Source of the DNA: an uncultured Bacteroidota bacterium
GTDB lineage: Bacteria; Bacteroidota; Bacteroidia; Chitinophagales; Chitinophagaceae
Assembly: GCA_903906615.1 (NCBI GenBank)
Contig: CAIVKT010000456.1
Span: 1-14,765 of the forward strand
Length of the DNA stretch: 14,765 nt
Reading direction: 5' to 3'
Shown here one piece after another: positions 6,318-14,765 of the stretch (its first letter is position 1; every line of letters starts with the position of its first letter). The notes beneath the pieces are model-generated. The model worked only from the letters and a program-made list of their open reading frames with translations. It was not told the origin of the DNA and searched no databases. Both the position numbers and the translations under genes were made by a program.

Positions 6318-7904
6318 ATGTACGATTTTTTAAAAAGCAGGTCGGTTCTGTTGGTTGTCTTGGTATTATTTATAATGCTGAAGATACCCCATATGCTTTA
6401 TGCATTCTATTGGGATGAAAGCTGGCCCTATGTACCTGCCATTAAAGAAATGTTCCGGCATGGCATTAGCCTGCTCCCCGGAGCTGTAAATCCTGATCTG
6501 TCGCGCGGGCACCCGCTTTTTTTTCATACTATCGGTGCGGCCTGGATACACATTTTTGGCCAGTCCAATAAGTCGCTGCATGCCTTTGCGCTGACCATAT
6601 CTTTACTTTTCCTGGTCACCATTTATGAGTCGGTCTCAAGGCTGTTCAATAAAAGGGCGGCTATTATCAGTCTTTTACTGGTTGCCACGCATGTGTCGTT
6701 TTTTGTGCAGTCCTCGTTCGTGCTGTTGGAGATGCTGGTGGCCTTTCTTTCTTTTTTAAGTATCTGGCTGTATGTAAAAGAAAAGTACCTGCTGGCTACG
6801 CTAGCGCTTACCGCACTTATGCTCACCAAGGAGAGTGGGGCAGTGGCTGTCTTCATCATTGGTATGCACGCTTTTGTTGGTCTTTTCAATAAGAATATTG
6901 CTTTCAGGACAAGACTTATCAGGCTATTGCCGGCAGCCACAGCCCTCGCTGCAATTGCCCTGTTCTTTATCGTCCAGAAGCATAAATATGGGTGGTATGT
7001 GTTGCCGCTGTATACAGATACTATCCTGACTAAATGGAATGATATTTGGTATAGGTTCACTACAGGCTGTTTGAGCACCACCTTCTGCGAGGGCGCTGAA
7101 TATCTCTTGTTTTTGTCTTTAATTGTATGCGCTGTCTTTGTTATCATAAAGAAAAAGACAAAACAGAGCTTTGCGCTTCTGTGCTTATTTGTACCCGTTA
7201 TTCTCGGCTATTATTATTGTGATGGTTATAGATTGCGGGTTTTAAATTTCCCTGCGCCTTCTGTCATCACTTTCGTACTCTTTGTTCTTTTCTATGTTCT
7301 TACTCTGTTTGTTTTCAGTAGCCGCGTTTATTATGATACTGCTGAGCAGCGAAAGTTTCTGCTGCTTACCGGCTCTTTCGTTTTCGCTTACATGATGTTC
7401 TCTTCGGTGGTCTATTTTATACCACGCTATCTGCTCGCAAGTATAGTGCCGGGTTTGGTACTGGTTGGTGTCTTTTCTGATATGGTCATACGACAGTCTT
7501 ACATACTGCTTTATTATCCGTTCCTGATCATTATTGCCATAACTGGATACTTTTCTTTCAAAGAATGTAAGAGGTGGGGCGATAACGAAACAGGCTTCTA
7601 TTATGGCCTGAAAACAGAAACATGTGTAGTTGAATATATGGAGCGCAGCAATTATTACGACAAGCATATAGCTGCTTCTTATCTCAATGCCACACACCTG
7701 TCAAATCATGATTGCGGATTTTTAAGCTCGTGGTATAATTTCAATAACGTGGGATATTACATCAACGATAAGACCGACATAGTAATATTTGACAATATTG
7801 AAACAGACTACAGGCACGACATGATCGCAAAAGATACTTCATTCCAGTTGATATACCGTATAGCCATACATGACGTTTGGGCAGAGATATATAAAAGGAA
7901 GTGA
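6318..7904 (+). CDS. GT39-like (ArnT/PMT type) membrane glycosyltransferase
   Basis: The protein of about 528 residues begins at ATG 6318 (a GTG 27 bases upstream is in frame but adds nothing typical). It has about a dozen hydrophobic helices and a soluble C-terminal stretch from about residue 430. The first external loop carries FYWDES (D33-E34), followed by RGHPLFFH. This is the pattern of GT39/PMT_2 enzymes, which move a sugar from a polyprenyl-phosphate carrier to a protein or lipid on the outer face of the membrane; TKESG in a later loop is also common in them. The acceptor cannot be read. Its stop overlaps an in-frame GTG of the GT2 gene (GTGA), so the two are probably translated together. 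Confidence 0.82.
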   Translation: MYDFLKSRSVLLVVLVLFIMLKIPHMLYAFYWDESWPYVPAIKEMFRHGISLLPGAVNPDLSRGHPLFFHTIGAAWIHIFGQSNKSLHAFALTISLLFLVTIYESVSRLFNKRAAIISLLLVATHVSFFVQSSFVLLEMLVAFLSFLSIWLYVKEKYLLATLALTALMLTKESGAVAVFIIGMHAFVGLFNKNIAFRTRLIRLLPAATALAAIALFFIVQKHKYGWYVLPLYTDTILTKWNDIWYRFTTGCLSTTFCEGAEYLLFLSLIVCAVFVIIKKKTKQSFALLCLFVPVILGYYYCDGYRLRVLNFPAPSVITFVLFVLFYVLTLFVFSSRVYYDTAEQRKFLLLTGSFVFAYMMFSSVVYFIPRYLLASIVPGLVLVGVFSDMVIRQSYILLYYPFLIIIAITGYFSFKECKRWGDNETGFYYGLKTETCVVEYMERSNYYDKHIAASYLNATHLSNHDCGFLSSWYNFNNVGYYINDKTDIVIFDNIETDYRHDMIAKDTSFQLIYRIAIHDVWAEIYKRK

Positions 7905-7927
7905 TTTTAAATTATTGTGCGCTGATA

Positions 7928-8629
7928 ATGACTACATCCATCATCTTACCTTGTTATAATCCTGTCGCGGGCTGGGAGCAGATCGTATGCTCCTCGTTTG
8001 CTGCGTTCTGCAAGAGGGTGGGGGCGCAAGCTGAATTGGTGCTGGTGCTGGATGGCCATAGTTCGGCGGTAACAGGAGAAAGCAAAGCCTTCATCAAACA
8101 GAATATCCCTGCCCTGAAACTAGTAGAATACCCGCAAAACAGGGGCAAAGGATATGCTATAAGACAAGGCGTGGCTGTAGCTACCGGCGATATTATTATT
8201 TATACTGACATAGACTTCCCGTATTCACCGGACAGCTTGTATACCATTTACCAAGCTTTGAAAAACAATGAAGCCGATGTGGCTGTGGGTGTGAAAGACC
8301 CTGCCTATTACGCGCAGGTGCCTGCCATGCGGCGTGCCATATCCAAGTATCTGCGGGTGCTGATCAAAACATTCCTTTCCATGCCCATTACCGATACCCA
8401 GTGCGGCCTCAAAGGATTTAAAAAGGAAGTAGCCCCCCTGTTCCTGCAAACGAGTATAGACCGTTACCTGTTCGACCTGGAGTTTGTACGCAATTGTTTT
8501 AAAAGCAAAAAGTACCGGGTAAAGGCCATACCGGTGGTTTTAAATGAGCATGTTCATTTTCGTAAAATGAATTATAGTATCTTACTTCCCGAAATGCTCA
8601 ATTTTGTAAAGCTGCTTTTCAAAAAATAG
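7928..8629 (+). CDS. Family 2 glycosyltransferase (polyprenyl-phosphate sugar synthase type)
   Basis: The protein of 233 residues starts MTTSIILPCYNP, the usual first strand of a GT2 GT-A fold. It shows RGKGYAIRQG (the nucleotide-binding region), the metal-binding DxD as TDIDFP (D94, D96) and DTQCGLKGF (156-164), which is typical of dolichyl- or polyprenyl-phosphate glycosyltransferases of the Dpm1/ALG5 kind. There are no C-terminal membrane helices, so it should act at the cytoplasmic face. It likely makes the lipid-linked sugar donor used by a GT39-type neighbour, a pairing seen in many bacteria. ATG 7928 is preferred. GTG 7901, overlapping the previous stop, is an alternative that adds nine residues. 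Confidence 0.88.
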   Translation: MTTSIILPCYNPVAGWEQIVCSSFAAFCKRVGAQAELVLVLDGHSSAVTGESKAFIKQNIPALKLVEYPQNRGKGYAIRQGVAVATGDIIIYTDIDFPYSPDSLYTIYQALKNNEADVAVGVKDPAYYAQVPAMRRAISKYLRVLIKTFLSMPITDTQCGLKGFKKEVAPLFLQTSIDRYLFDLEFVRNCFKSKKYRVKAIPVVLNEHVHFRKMNYSILLPEMLNFVKLLFKK

Positions 8630-8631
8630 GA

Positions 8632-10947
8632 ATGACCCCCATGCGGCAGAATATATGGCTGGCAATAACTGCGCTGTTTGCGGTGTGCCTCGTTGTGCTG
8701 CAATTGTCGCACCTCGTCACCGATCCCTCTCGTGTTATCCCCGAGTTGGGCGGCGATGGTATCAAGAATTCCTTCACCTACCTCTACCAGTGCATGTATG
8801 GCCATGGATATTGGTTCAGTGGTATGAACTATCCTTACGGCGAGCATATTGTGTATACCGATGCGCAGCCGCTGCTGGTGGGCATACTCACCGCAGGTGG
8901 CAATATCAGCGCAGGTAGTGCGCTTACTGTGCTGTGGCTGCTCATAGGCAGCAGCTATGTGCTGGCTATATTGTATGTATACAAAACGCTGGTTCATTTT
9001 AAAGTGGCCCCGTTTATCGCCATGCTTTTTGCGGGGCTTATCATAGTCTTCTCCCCGCAGGTGCTGCGCCTGCAAAGCCACTATGCGCTTGCCTATCCCT
9101 GTGTAGTGCCTATGATCTTTTACTGGACCATCAGGTACAATGAAACATTGCGTGCCAGGTATTGCCTGTACATGTTTCTGCTTGGGTGCATCCTGGTGTT
9201 CATTCACCCCTACTTTGCTGCGCTGTTGCTCATATGGACGCTGTTGTATGCCATCAGTTACCTCGTATGGAACAAGACGATGAAGATGGCTGCGCTCAAG
9301 CATACCGCCCGCCTTGTGGTTTGCTCCTTTCTTGTATTTGTTATCGTATTTGTGGCTATGAAGCTCACCGACCCGGTAAAGGACAGGCCGCAAACTCCCT
9401 TCAGTACCTTTTATGAGAACTGCACCCGCCCCAAGCAGTTGGTAACTTCGGTACACTCATCGGTATGGGATTATTTTGCTGCGAAAAAATCCACTAAGTA
9501 CTACATCAGTGATGGTGGCGAGGGGTACACCTATCTCGGCCTTGTAGTGATCATAACACTGGGTATTTGCTTTGTTCTGGGGGCTATACGCACCTTCCGT
9601 AAAAAGAGATTAGACATATTGGTAGCGCCTTCAGGCTTCTCGCCCATATGGTTATTCATAGCTGTTGGGGCTTTGATGTTTGCTATGGGTGTGCCATTCG
9701 TGTGGCATTTGCAATGGCTGCTCGGCTACATTTCCTTTTTCAAGCAGTTTCGCTCGCTTGGCCGCTTTAGCTGGATATTCTATTACATCATTACCGTGTA
9801 TGCGGTTATTGTCATCTATACTTTTTATGTCCGCAAGGTAGCACAGCGCAAACTGGTAGCAGCCTATGCCGTGCTGCTGCTGGCTATCGCATTCTGGAGC
9901 TACGAGGCAAGTGGTTATTTCAGGTTCACACGGCAGCTTTCTTTATCTGCGCTATATAACTACAGGCTGGTGTTCTCTACAGAGGAGCAAACGTGGCCCG
10001 CATTCCTGCAGGAGCATGGCCATACCAGTGCCGACTTCCAGGCGGTGCTGATGCTGCCCTACTTTCATATAGGCACCGAGAAGCTGTGGGTAGGCGACCC
10101 CGACTGGATGGTGATGCTGGGCAGCAAGGCATCGCTGCAACTGCACCTGCCCATGATGGATGTGATGATGTCGCGCTCGTCGTGGTCTGAGGCGCAGAAG
10201 CAGGTGAAGATAGCAGCCGGGCCTTATGTGCAAAAGCCGGTACTGGAAGAATTGAAAAGCAACAAACCCTTCCTGCTGATGCACTTTGAGGACGACTCGC
10301 TGAACCCCGATCAGAAATACCTGCTGGAGGCATCGGATTATATTGGGCATAAGTCGCAATGCAATATATATGCCTGCTACCCTGATCGCATCAAAGCCAA
10401 TGACCGAAAAAATGCCGACAGCATCAATAAGATAGCCGCAGCCATGCGTGGCAGCGATACGATCATCAACAATACAGGCACTTATTACTACGCACACTAC
10501 GATTCCGTAACCGCCGCAGATCACATCTTTGGCACAGGAGGCTTGCCGCCTATAGCGGGTGATAGTACGTACCTGCTCACGCTGCCTGTTGTCTTGACTG
10601 TGCCGGATAGCCAGCTTTATGAATGCTCCTGTTGGTTCCTGGTAGGGGATAAGGATTACAAGTCGCCATTCATTACCCTCGAAATGCTGGATGCCAACGG
10701 CAAGCAGGTAGCGAAGCGCGATGTGCTCACCACCAAAAGCACCGAAAGTAATGGCATGTGGTTCCGCGCATCGGTATTCTTCTATGTTCATTCCGATTGG
10801 AAGTCTATCCGCTTCAACCTCATGAATATCCCGAAGCCCACCTACTTTGCCATGGATGAATTATTGTTTCGACCGGTCGGTTCGCTCGTGATAGCCAAAG
10901 ACGTACAGGGTAGGGTAATGGTGAACAACCACCTCTTCAAAAAATAG
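8632..10947 (+). CDS. Large GT-C-like membrane protein with carbohydrate-binding-like C-terminal domain
   Basis: This 771-residue protein starts 2 bases after the GT2 stop; ATG 8632 is used, and ATG 8641 is equally possible. Hydrophobic helices fill residues 5 to about 423. The first loop has PELGGDGIKNSFTYLY (D42) and then MNYPYGEHIVYTDAQP (D77), acidic motifs like those of GT-C glycosyltransferases and related Bacteroidota membrane proteins. Residues 424-605 are soluble. From about 605 to 771 the sequence alternates into beta strands and ends with a strand YFAMDELLFRP, as in jelly-roll carbohydrate-binding modules. A role in surface glycan assembly is inferred from these parts and from the two glycosyltransferases before it. 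No substrate can be assigned. Confidence 0.65.
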   Translation: MTPMRQNIWLAITALFAVCLVVLQLSHLVTDPSRVIPELGGDGIKNSFTYLYQCMYGHGYWFSGMNYPYGEHIVYTDAQPLLVGILTAGGNISAGSALTVLWLLIGSSYVLAILYVYKTLVHFKVAPFIAMLFAGLIIVFSPQVLRLQSHYALAYPCVVPMIFYWTIRYNETLRARYCLYMFLLGCILVFIHPYFAALLLIWTLLYAISYLVWNKTMKMAALKHTARLVVCSFLVFVIVFVAMKLTDPVKDRPQTPFSTFYENCTRPKQLVTSVHSSVWDYFAAKKSTKYYISDGGEGYTYLGLVVIITLGICFVLGAIRTFRKKRLDILVAPSGFSPIWLFIAVGALMFAMGVPFVWHLQWLLGYISFFKQFRSLGRFSWIFYYIITVYAVIVIYTFYVRKVAQRKLVAAYAVLLLAIAFWSYEASGYFRFTRQLSLSALYNYRLVFSTEEQTWPAFLQEHGHTSADFQAVLMLPYFHIGTEKLWVGDPDWMVMLGSKASLQLHLPMMDVMMSRSSWSEAQKQVKIAAGPYVQKPVLEELKSNKPFLLMHFEDDSLNPDQKYLLEASDYIGHKSQCNIYACYPDRIKANDRKNADSINKIAAAMRGSDTIINNTGTYYYAHYDSVTAADHIFGTGGLPPIAGDSTYLLTLPVVLTVPDSQLYECSCWFLVGDKDYKSPFITLEMLDANGKQVAKRDVLTTKSTESNGMWFRASVFFYVHSDWKSIRFNLMNIPKPTYFAMDELLFRPVGSLVIAKDVQGRVMVNNHLFKK

Positions 10948-11011
10948 CATTTCCATAAGGCGATTGGGCTGTAACTTTACTGAAATGGTAAAGTGGAATT
11001 GTAAAACATAG

Positions 11012-11068
11012 CCCGCGGTTTTAACCGCGGGTATTATATAAAGTTCGGCTGCAACGGTTTTAACCGTT
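11012..11068. repeat. Pair of small intergenic palindromes (hairpin unit B)
   Basis: CCCGCGGTT-TT-AACCGCGGG at 11012-11031 and AACGGTT-TT-AACCGTT at 11053-11068 are perfect inverted repeats. The linker contains AAAGTTCGGCT, close to AAGGTTGGCT in the pair at 32-81, so these seem to be two members of one repeat family. They lie in the 152-base gap between the glycan genes and paaD and could also help to end the upstream message. Confidence 0.6.
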
Positions 11069-11099
11069 TAAATAGACAAAACACGAAGGATAACAACCA

Positions 11100-11591
11100 A
11101 TGACAAAAGAAGACGTTTTAGGCTGGCTTGCTGATGTTACAGACCCCGAGGTGCCTGCGCTCACTATTCTGGACCTCGGTATAGTGCGGGATGTAGAAAT
11201 AACCGGGGCGGAGGATGCCCCCTCCGTAAAAGTATGGATAACCCCCACCTATAGCGGCTGCCCGGCTATGGATGTAATAGCCATTGGCATTCGCATGGCC
11301 CTTGCAGGCCATGGCGCGCAGCACATACAGGTAGAGCCGCAGCTAAGCCCCGCCTGGACAACCGACTGGATGACCGAAGACGGCAAGCGAAAACTCAAAG
11401 AATACGGCATAGCCCCACCCAACAGGAAAGCCTTTCAATCACTCGGCCTTTTTGAAGAAGAAGTAGTGGCCTGCCCGCGCTGTGGATCGGAAGAAACAGA
11501 GTTGGTAAGCCAGTTTGGCCCTACATCCTGCAAGGCGCTCTATAAATGCCTCAGCTGCAAAGAGCCTTTTGAACATTTTAAATGCCATTAG
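11100..11591 (+). CDS. paaD: Phenylacetyl-CoA epoxidase accessory protein PaaD
   Basis: PaaD belongs to the MIP18/DUF59 group and is needed for phenylacetyl-CoA epoxidase activity, probably by helping to mature Fe-S or metal centres. The 163 residues show the N-terminal DUF59 domain with DPEVPALTILDLGIV (from 15) and the conserved YSGCPAMD (C54). The C-terminal zinc-ribbon-like region is CPRCGSEE (C125, C128), C144, then CLSCKEPF (C150, C153) and C162. Unlike the usual arrangement it is separated from paaC by 4.8 kb of glycan genes, and no paaE follows. I see only a weak -7-like element (TAACTTTA, 10972-10979) for its own promoter. Confidence 0.95.
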   Translation: MTKEDVLGWLADVTDPEVPALTILDLGIVRDVEITGAEDAPSVKVWITPTYSGCPAMDVIAIGIRMALAGHGAQHIQVEPQLSPAWTTDWMTEDGKRKLKEYGIAPPNRKAFQSLGLFEEEVVACPRCGSEETELVSQFGPTSCKALYKCLSCKEPFEHFKCH

Positions 11592-11656
11592 AATCCCGGC
11601 AATACAACAGTCACGGTTTTATAATACAAAAAATAAAATAAACATATACAGTAAAC

Positions 11657-12019
11657 ATGTTCGAGAATAAAAGACAACCCGTTGCCCCTATAGGCGTGTT
11701 TTACAAGCGTATGGCTACCAATTTTTTGGTGGCAATGGCTATACTATCTGTGTGCCTGCTTATTGGCATATTGGGCTACCATTATATTGGCCATATTGAG
11801 TGGATCGATGCCATACACAACGCCTCTATGATACTCAGTGGCATGGGGCCTGTGGCTGATGTGAAAAATGTATCGGGCAAGTTGTTCTCCTCCGCCTATG
11901 CCTTGTTTAGCGGCATAGCGTTCATTACCAATATTGGCTTCATCCTCGCCCCCGCAGCCCATCGCTTCTTTCATAAGCTGCATGTGGATATGCACATAGA
12001 TAAGGACGATGATCAATAA
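11657..12019 (+). CDS. Two-helix protein resembling a K+ channel pore domain, filter altered
   Basis: This 120-residue membrane protein has a helix at about 21-43, a re-entrant stretch WIDAIHNASMIL (49-60), and a second helix at about 76-98 reading KLFSSAYALFSGIAFITNIGFIL. This is the layout and much of the pattern of the Ion_trans_2 pore module (pore helix, selectivity filter, GK-F---YAL-SG inner helix). The filter position, normally TVGYGD or TxGYG, is here SGMGPV (61-66), so potassium selectivity is doubtful. The tail is basic, then acidic (HRFFHKLHVDMHIDKDDDQ). It lies 65 bases after paaD, with no clear link to it. No cytoplasmic regulatory domain is present. The relationship is judged by eye. 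Confidence 0.6.
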   Translation: MFENKRQPVAPIGVFYKRMATNFLVAMAILSVCLLIGILGYHYIGHIEWIDAIHNASMILSGMGPVADVKNVSGKLFSSAYALFSGIAFITNIGFILAPAAHRFFHKLHVDMHIDKDDDQ

Positions 12020-12088
12020 TTAAATAATAGAATAAAATTTATGTGGATAACTTCCTGCGGTTCACATTAAATTCTGAAATTTTTACTT

Positions 12089-12118
12089 TTGAATTTCAAT
12101 CGTTACCCCTTACCTTTG
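12089..12118 (+). promoter_or_regulatory. Bacteroidota-type promoter of atpD-atpC
   Basis: TTG at 12089-12091 and TACCTTTG at 12111-12118 are 19 bases apart, a full match to TTG-N19-TAnnTTTG. Transcription should begin near 12122, giving a leader of nearly 40 bases before the atpD ATG at 12161. Confidence 0.8.
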
Positions 12119-12151
12119 CGCAAATTTTAAGGACTTATTTCTTTTATATAA

Positions 12152-13666
<1,515 letters not shown>

Positions 13667-13797
13667 AACCCCTCCGCCCCTAAAGGGGAACTGCTCTTGT
13701 TTTGCAGTGTGTGGGGATAAACTATATTATTAACAAACTGACATTCGTAACACAATCACGGATGGAGGGTAAAGCCCCTTTAGGGGTTTGGGGTTTA
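13667..13797. repeat. Palindromic repeat element between atpD and atpC
   Basis: The 130-base gap is bounded by two related inverted segments. At 13667-13688 there is AAACCCC, then CCCCTAAAGGGG (13677-13688). At 13775-13797 there is CCCCTTTAGGGG (13775-13786), then TTTGGGGTTTA. Each contains its own 12-base palindrome, and together they form terminal inverted repeats. CCCCTAAAGGGG-containing repeats are, from memory, frequent between genes in Bacteroidota. The right end touches the atpC start codon, so the element supplies the whole translation-initiation region. Confidence 0.65.
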
Positions 13798-14051
13798 TGA
13801 CATTAGAAATATTAACACCGGAGCGTAAGGTATTCAGCGGCACAGTATACGGCATACAACTGCCTGGCACTGAGGGCTCGTTCGAGATACTGGAAAACCA
13901 TGCACCTATGATCGCATCATTGGGCAAGGGCAAAATGAAAGTATTGAAGGATAAGACCACTACCGAAACCTACGATATATCGGGCGGGTTTGTGGAAATG
14001 CTCAACAACAAAGCCAGTGTGCTCATAGAAGACGCTACTGCGCAGAATTAA
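13797..14051 (+). CDS. atpC: F1Fo ATP synthase subunit epsilon, short form
   Basis: AtpC is part of the central stalk of F1. The 84 residues comprise only the N-terminal beta-sandwich domain: MTLEILTPERKVFSGTVYGIQLPGTEGSFEILENHAPMIASLGKGKMKV, then YDISGGFVEMLNNKASVLIEDA. The C-terminal two-helix domain (residues 85 to about 135 in E. coli), which acts as an inhibitory brake on ATP hydrolysis, is absent. The frame stops cleanly before a terminator, so this is not a frameshift. ATG 13797 is chosen over the in-frame TTG 13788, which lies inside the palindromic repeat. It is probably co-transcribed with atpD. Confidence 0.95.
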   Translation: MTLEILTPERKVFSGTVYGIQLPGTEGSFEILENHAPMIASLGKGKMKVLKDKTTTETYDISGGFVEMLNNKASVLIEDATAQN

Positions 14052-14073
14052 TACGCATTCCAATATGAAATAG

Positions 14074-14101
14074 AAAATGCCGGGCTTGCCCGGCATTTTT
14101 T
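14074..14101 (+). terminator. Intrinsic terminator after atpC
   Basis: AAAATGCCGGGC (14074-14085) and GCCCGGCATTTT (14088-14099) are perfect inverted repeats with a minimal centre, followed by further T residues. The GC-rich stem and T tract are those of a strong intrinsic terminator; the A tract on the left would also serve the other strand. Confidence 0.88.
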
Positions 14102-14140
14102 AATATAATGATTTAATTTGCCCGCTAAAATAATAAACCT

Positions 14141-14722
14141 ATGAACAAACTACTGCTCCTGCTATTCGTACTATGCTGCAACAACAGCATAGCCCAAACC
14201 ACAGACAACAGCTACTACAACAGCGATTTTAAGTGGAAAATGGACCTTCCCGAAAACTTTGAAAAAGTACCTGTAGCAGAGTGGCGTAAAAAACAAAACC
14301 AGGGCAAAGAGGCTATGGAAAAAACAGTAGGCGCGGAGGTAGATAACCAGACCACTATCCTCTTCGTTTTAAGAAGCGGCGACTACAATTACCTTGAAGC
14401 AAATTCGCAGCCCTTCGATACTGCAAAAGACGGCAACTATGAAGAATCCTGCAAAATGGTGGACAGCCTGCTGTGTGCCACATTCAAGGCACAAGCACCC
14501 AATGCAACTATAGAAACATCAACAGGCAAAGAAACAATAGGTGGGGTAGAGTTCCTTACCTTTCACCTCGTCATGCACATAACAGAGCAGATAAGTTTCA
14601 ACTGCACCATGTACAATCACCTCTTTGGCAAAAAGGAATTTACAGTAAACGTTATGTACATAGATGCCGATAAAGGCAAGGCAATGACCGCAGCGTGGAA
14701 GGCTTCGCAGTTTGATAAGTAG
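14141..14722 (+). CDS. Secreted protein of unknown function
   Basis: The 193-residue protein starts MNKLLLLLFVLCCNNSIAQ, a signal peptide with likely cleavage after SIA, leaving a Gln start (common for exported Bacteroidota proteins). There is no lipobox with the right spacing, so it is probably periplasmic or secreted. The mature part is hydrophilic, with WKMDLPENFEKVP, FDTAKDGNYEESCKMVDSLL, a motif-like GKETIGGVEFLTFHLVMH and a repeated strand pattern to the end (FTVNVMYIDADKGKAMTAAW). The layout resembles small exported alpha/beta proteins that sense or bind something, but no family is recognised. It follows the atpC terminator and is probably its own unit. No consensus promoter is seen; TTAATTTG at 14113-14120 lacks a TTG at the right distance. 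Confidence 0.75.
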   Translation: MNKLLLLLFVLCCNNSIAQTTDNSYYNSDFKWKMDLPENFEKVPVAEWRKKQNQGKEAMEKTVGAEVDNQTTILFVLRSGDYNYLEANSQPFDTAKDGNYEESCKMVDSLLCATFKAQAPNATIETSTGKETIGGVEFLTFHLVMHITEQISFNCTMYNHLFGKKEFTVNVMYIDADKGKAMTAAWKASQFDK

Positions 14723-14765
14723 TGAGTAGATTGGGAATTATCGTTATTGGTCGAAATTTTCAGGC

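Noticed and set aside
8572..9456. Reverse-strand open frame of 294 codons opposite the GT2 and membrane protein junction
   Set aside because: It spans the ends of two real genes, and the translated sequence has no hydrophobic core or known motif.
9952..10791. Reverse-strand open frame of 279 codons opposite the large membrane protein
   Set aside because: The translation is rich in His, Arg and Gln without motifs, and the forward frame is continuous with a coherent domain order.

Overview
The window looks like chromosomal DNA of a Bacteroidota bacterium, probably of the Chitinophagaceae or a near relative (an inference from style; no rRNA is present). The signs are promoters of the Bacteroidota type (TTG, 19-20 bases, TAnnTTTG), an atpD-atpC pair standing apart from other ATP synthase genes, a very short AtpC, lipoproteins with an SSC lipobox, and dispersed intergenic palindromes with TTTA or TTTTAA centres.

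Layout. 1-276: intergenic DNA with two small hairpins and a near-perfect 37-base palindrome. 277-1881: a polytopic membrane protein resembling GT-C glycosyltransferases. 1885-4006: an AT-rich block with a NarL/LuxR-type response regulator on the minus strand. It is divergent from a lipoprotein with a glycine-zipper tail and a small two-helix membrane protein. The divergent spacer carries two identical 20-base copies of a dyad, and the unit closes with a strong terminator. 4107-6259: paaABC, the oxygenase core of phenylacetyl-CoA epoxidase, with a consensus promoter. 6318-10947: three tightly packed surface-glycan-type genes (GT39-like, GT2 and a large GT-C-like protein with a carbohydrate-binding-like tail). 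11100-11591: paaD, cut off from paaABC by the glycan genes. 11657-12019: a small protein shaped like a potassium-channel pore but without a recognisable selectivity filter. 12089-14101: promoter, atpD, a palindromic repeat element, atpC and a terminator. 14141-14722: an unrecognised secreted protein.

How the genes work together. PaaA, PaaB and PaaC form the di-iron oxygenase that epoxidises phenylacetyl-CoA, and PaaD is thought to help mature the Fe-S part of the system. The reductase PaaE and the downstream ring-opening and beta-oxidation genes are not in the window. AtpD and AtpC are the catalytic beta subunit and the epsilon subunit of F1. The glycosyltransferases probably add sugars to a lipid-linked or surface polymer; no substrate can be read from the sequence.

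The best candidate for something undescribed is the AT-rich block at 1885-4006: an orphan response regulator, tandem dyads placed on the divergent promoter region, and a lipoprotein with a bacteriocin-like glycine-zipper tail paired with a tiny membrane protein. The channel-like protein with the altered filter and the splitting of paaABC from paaD come next.
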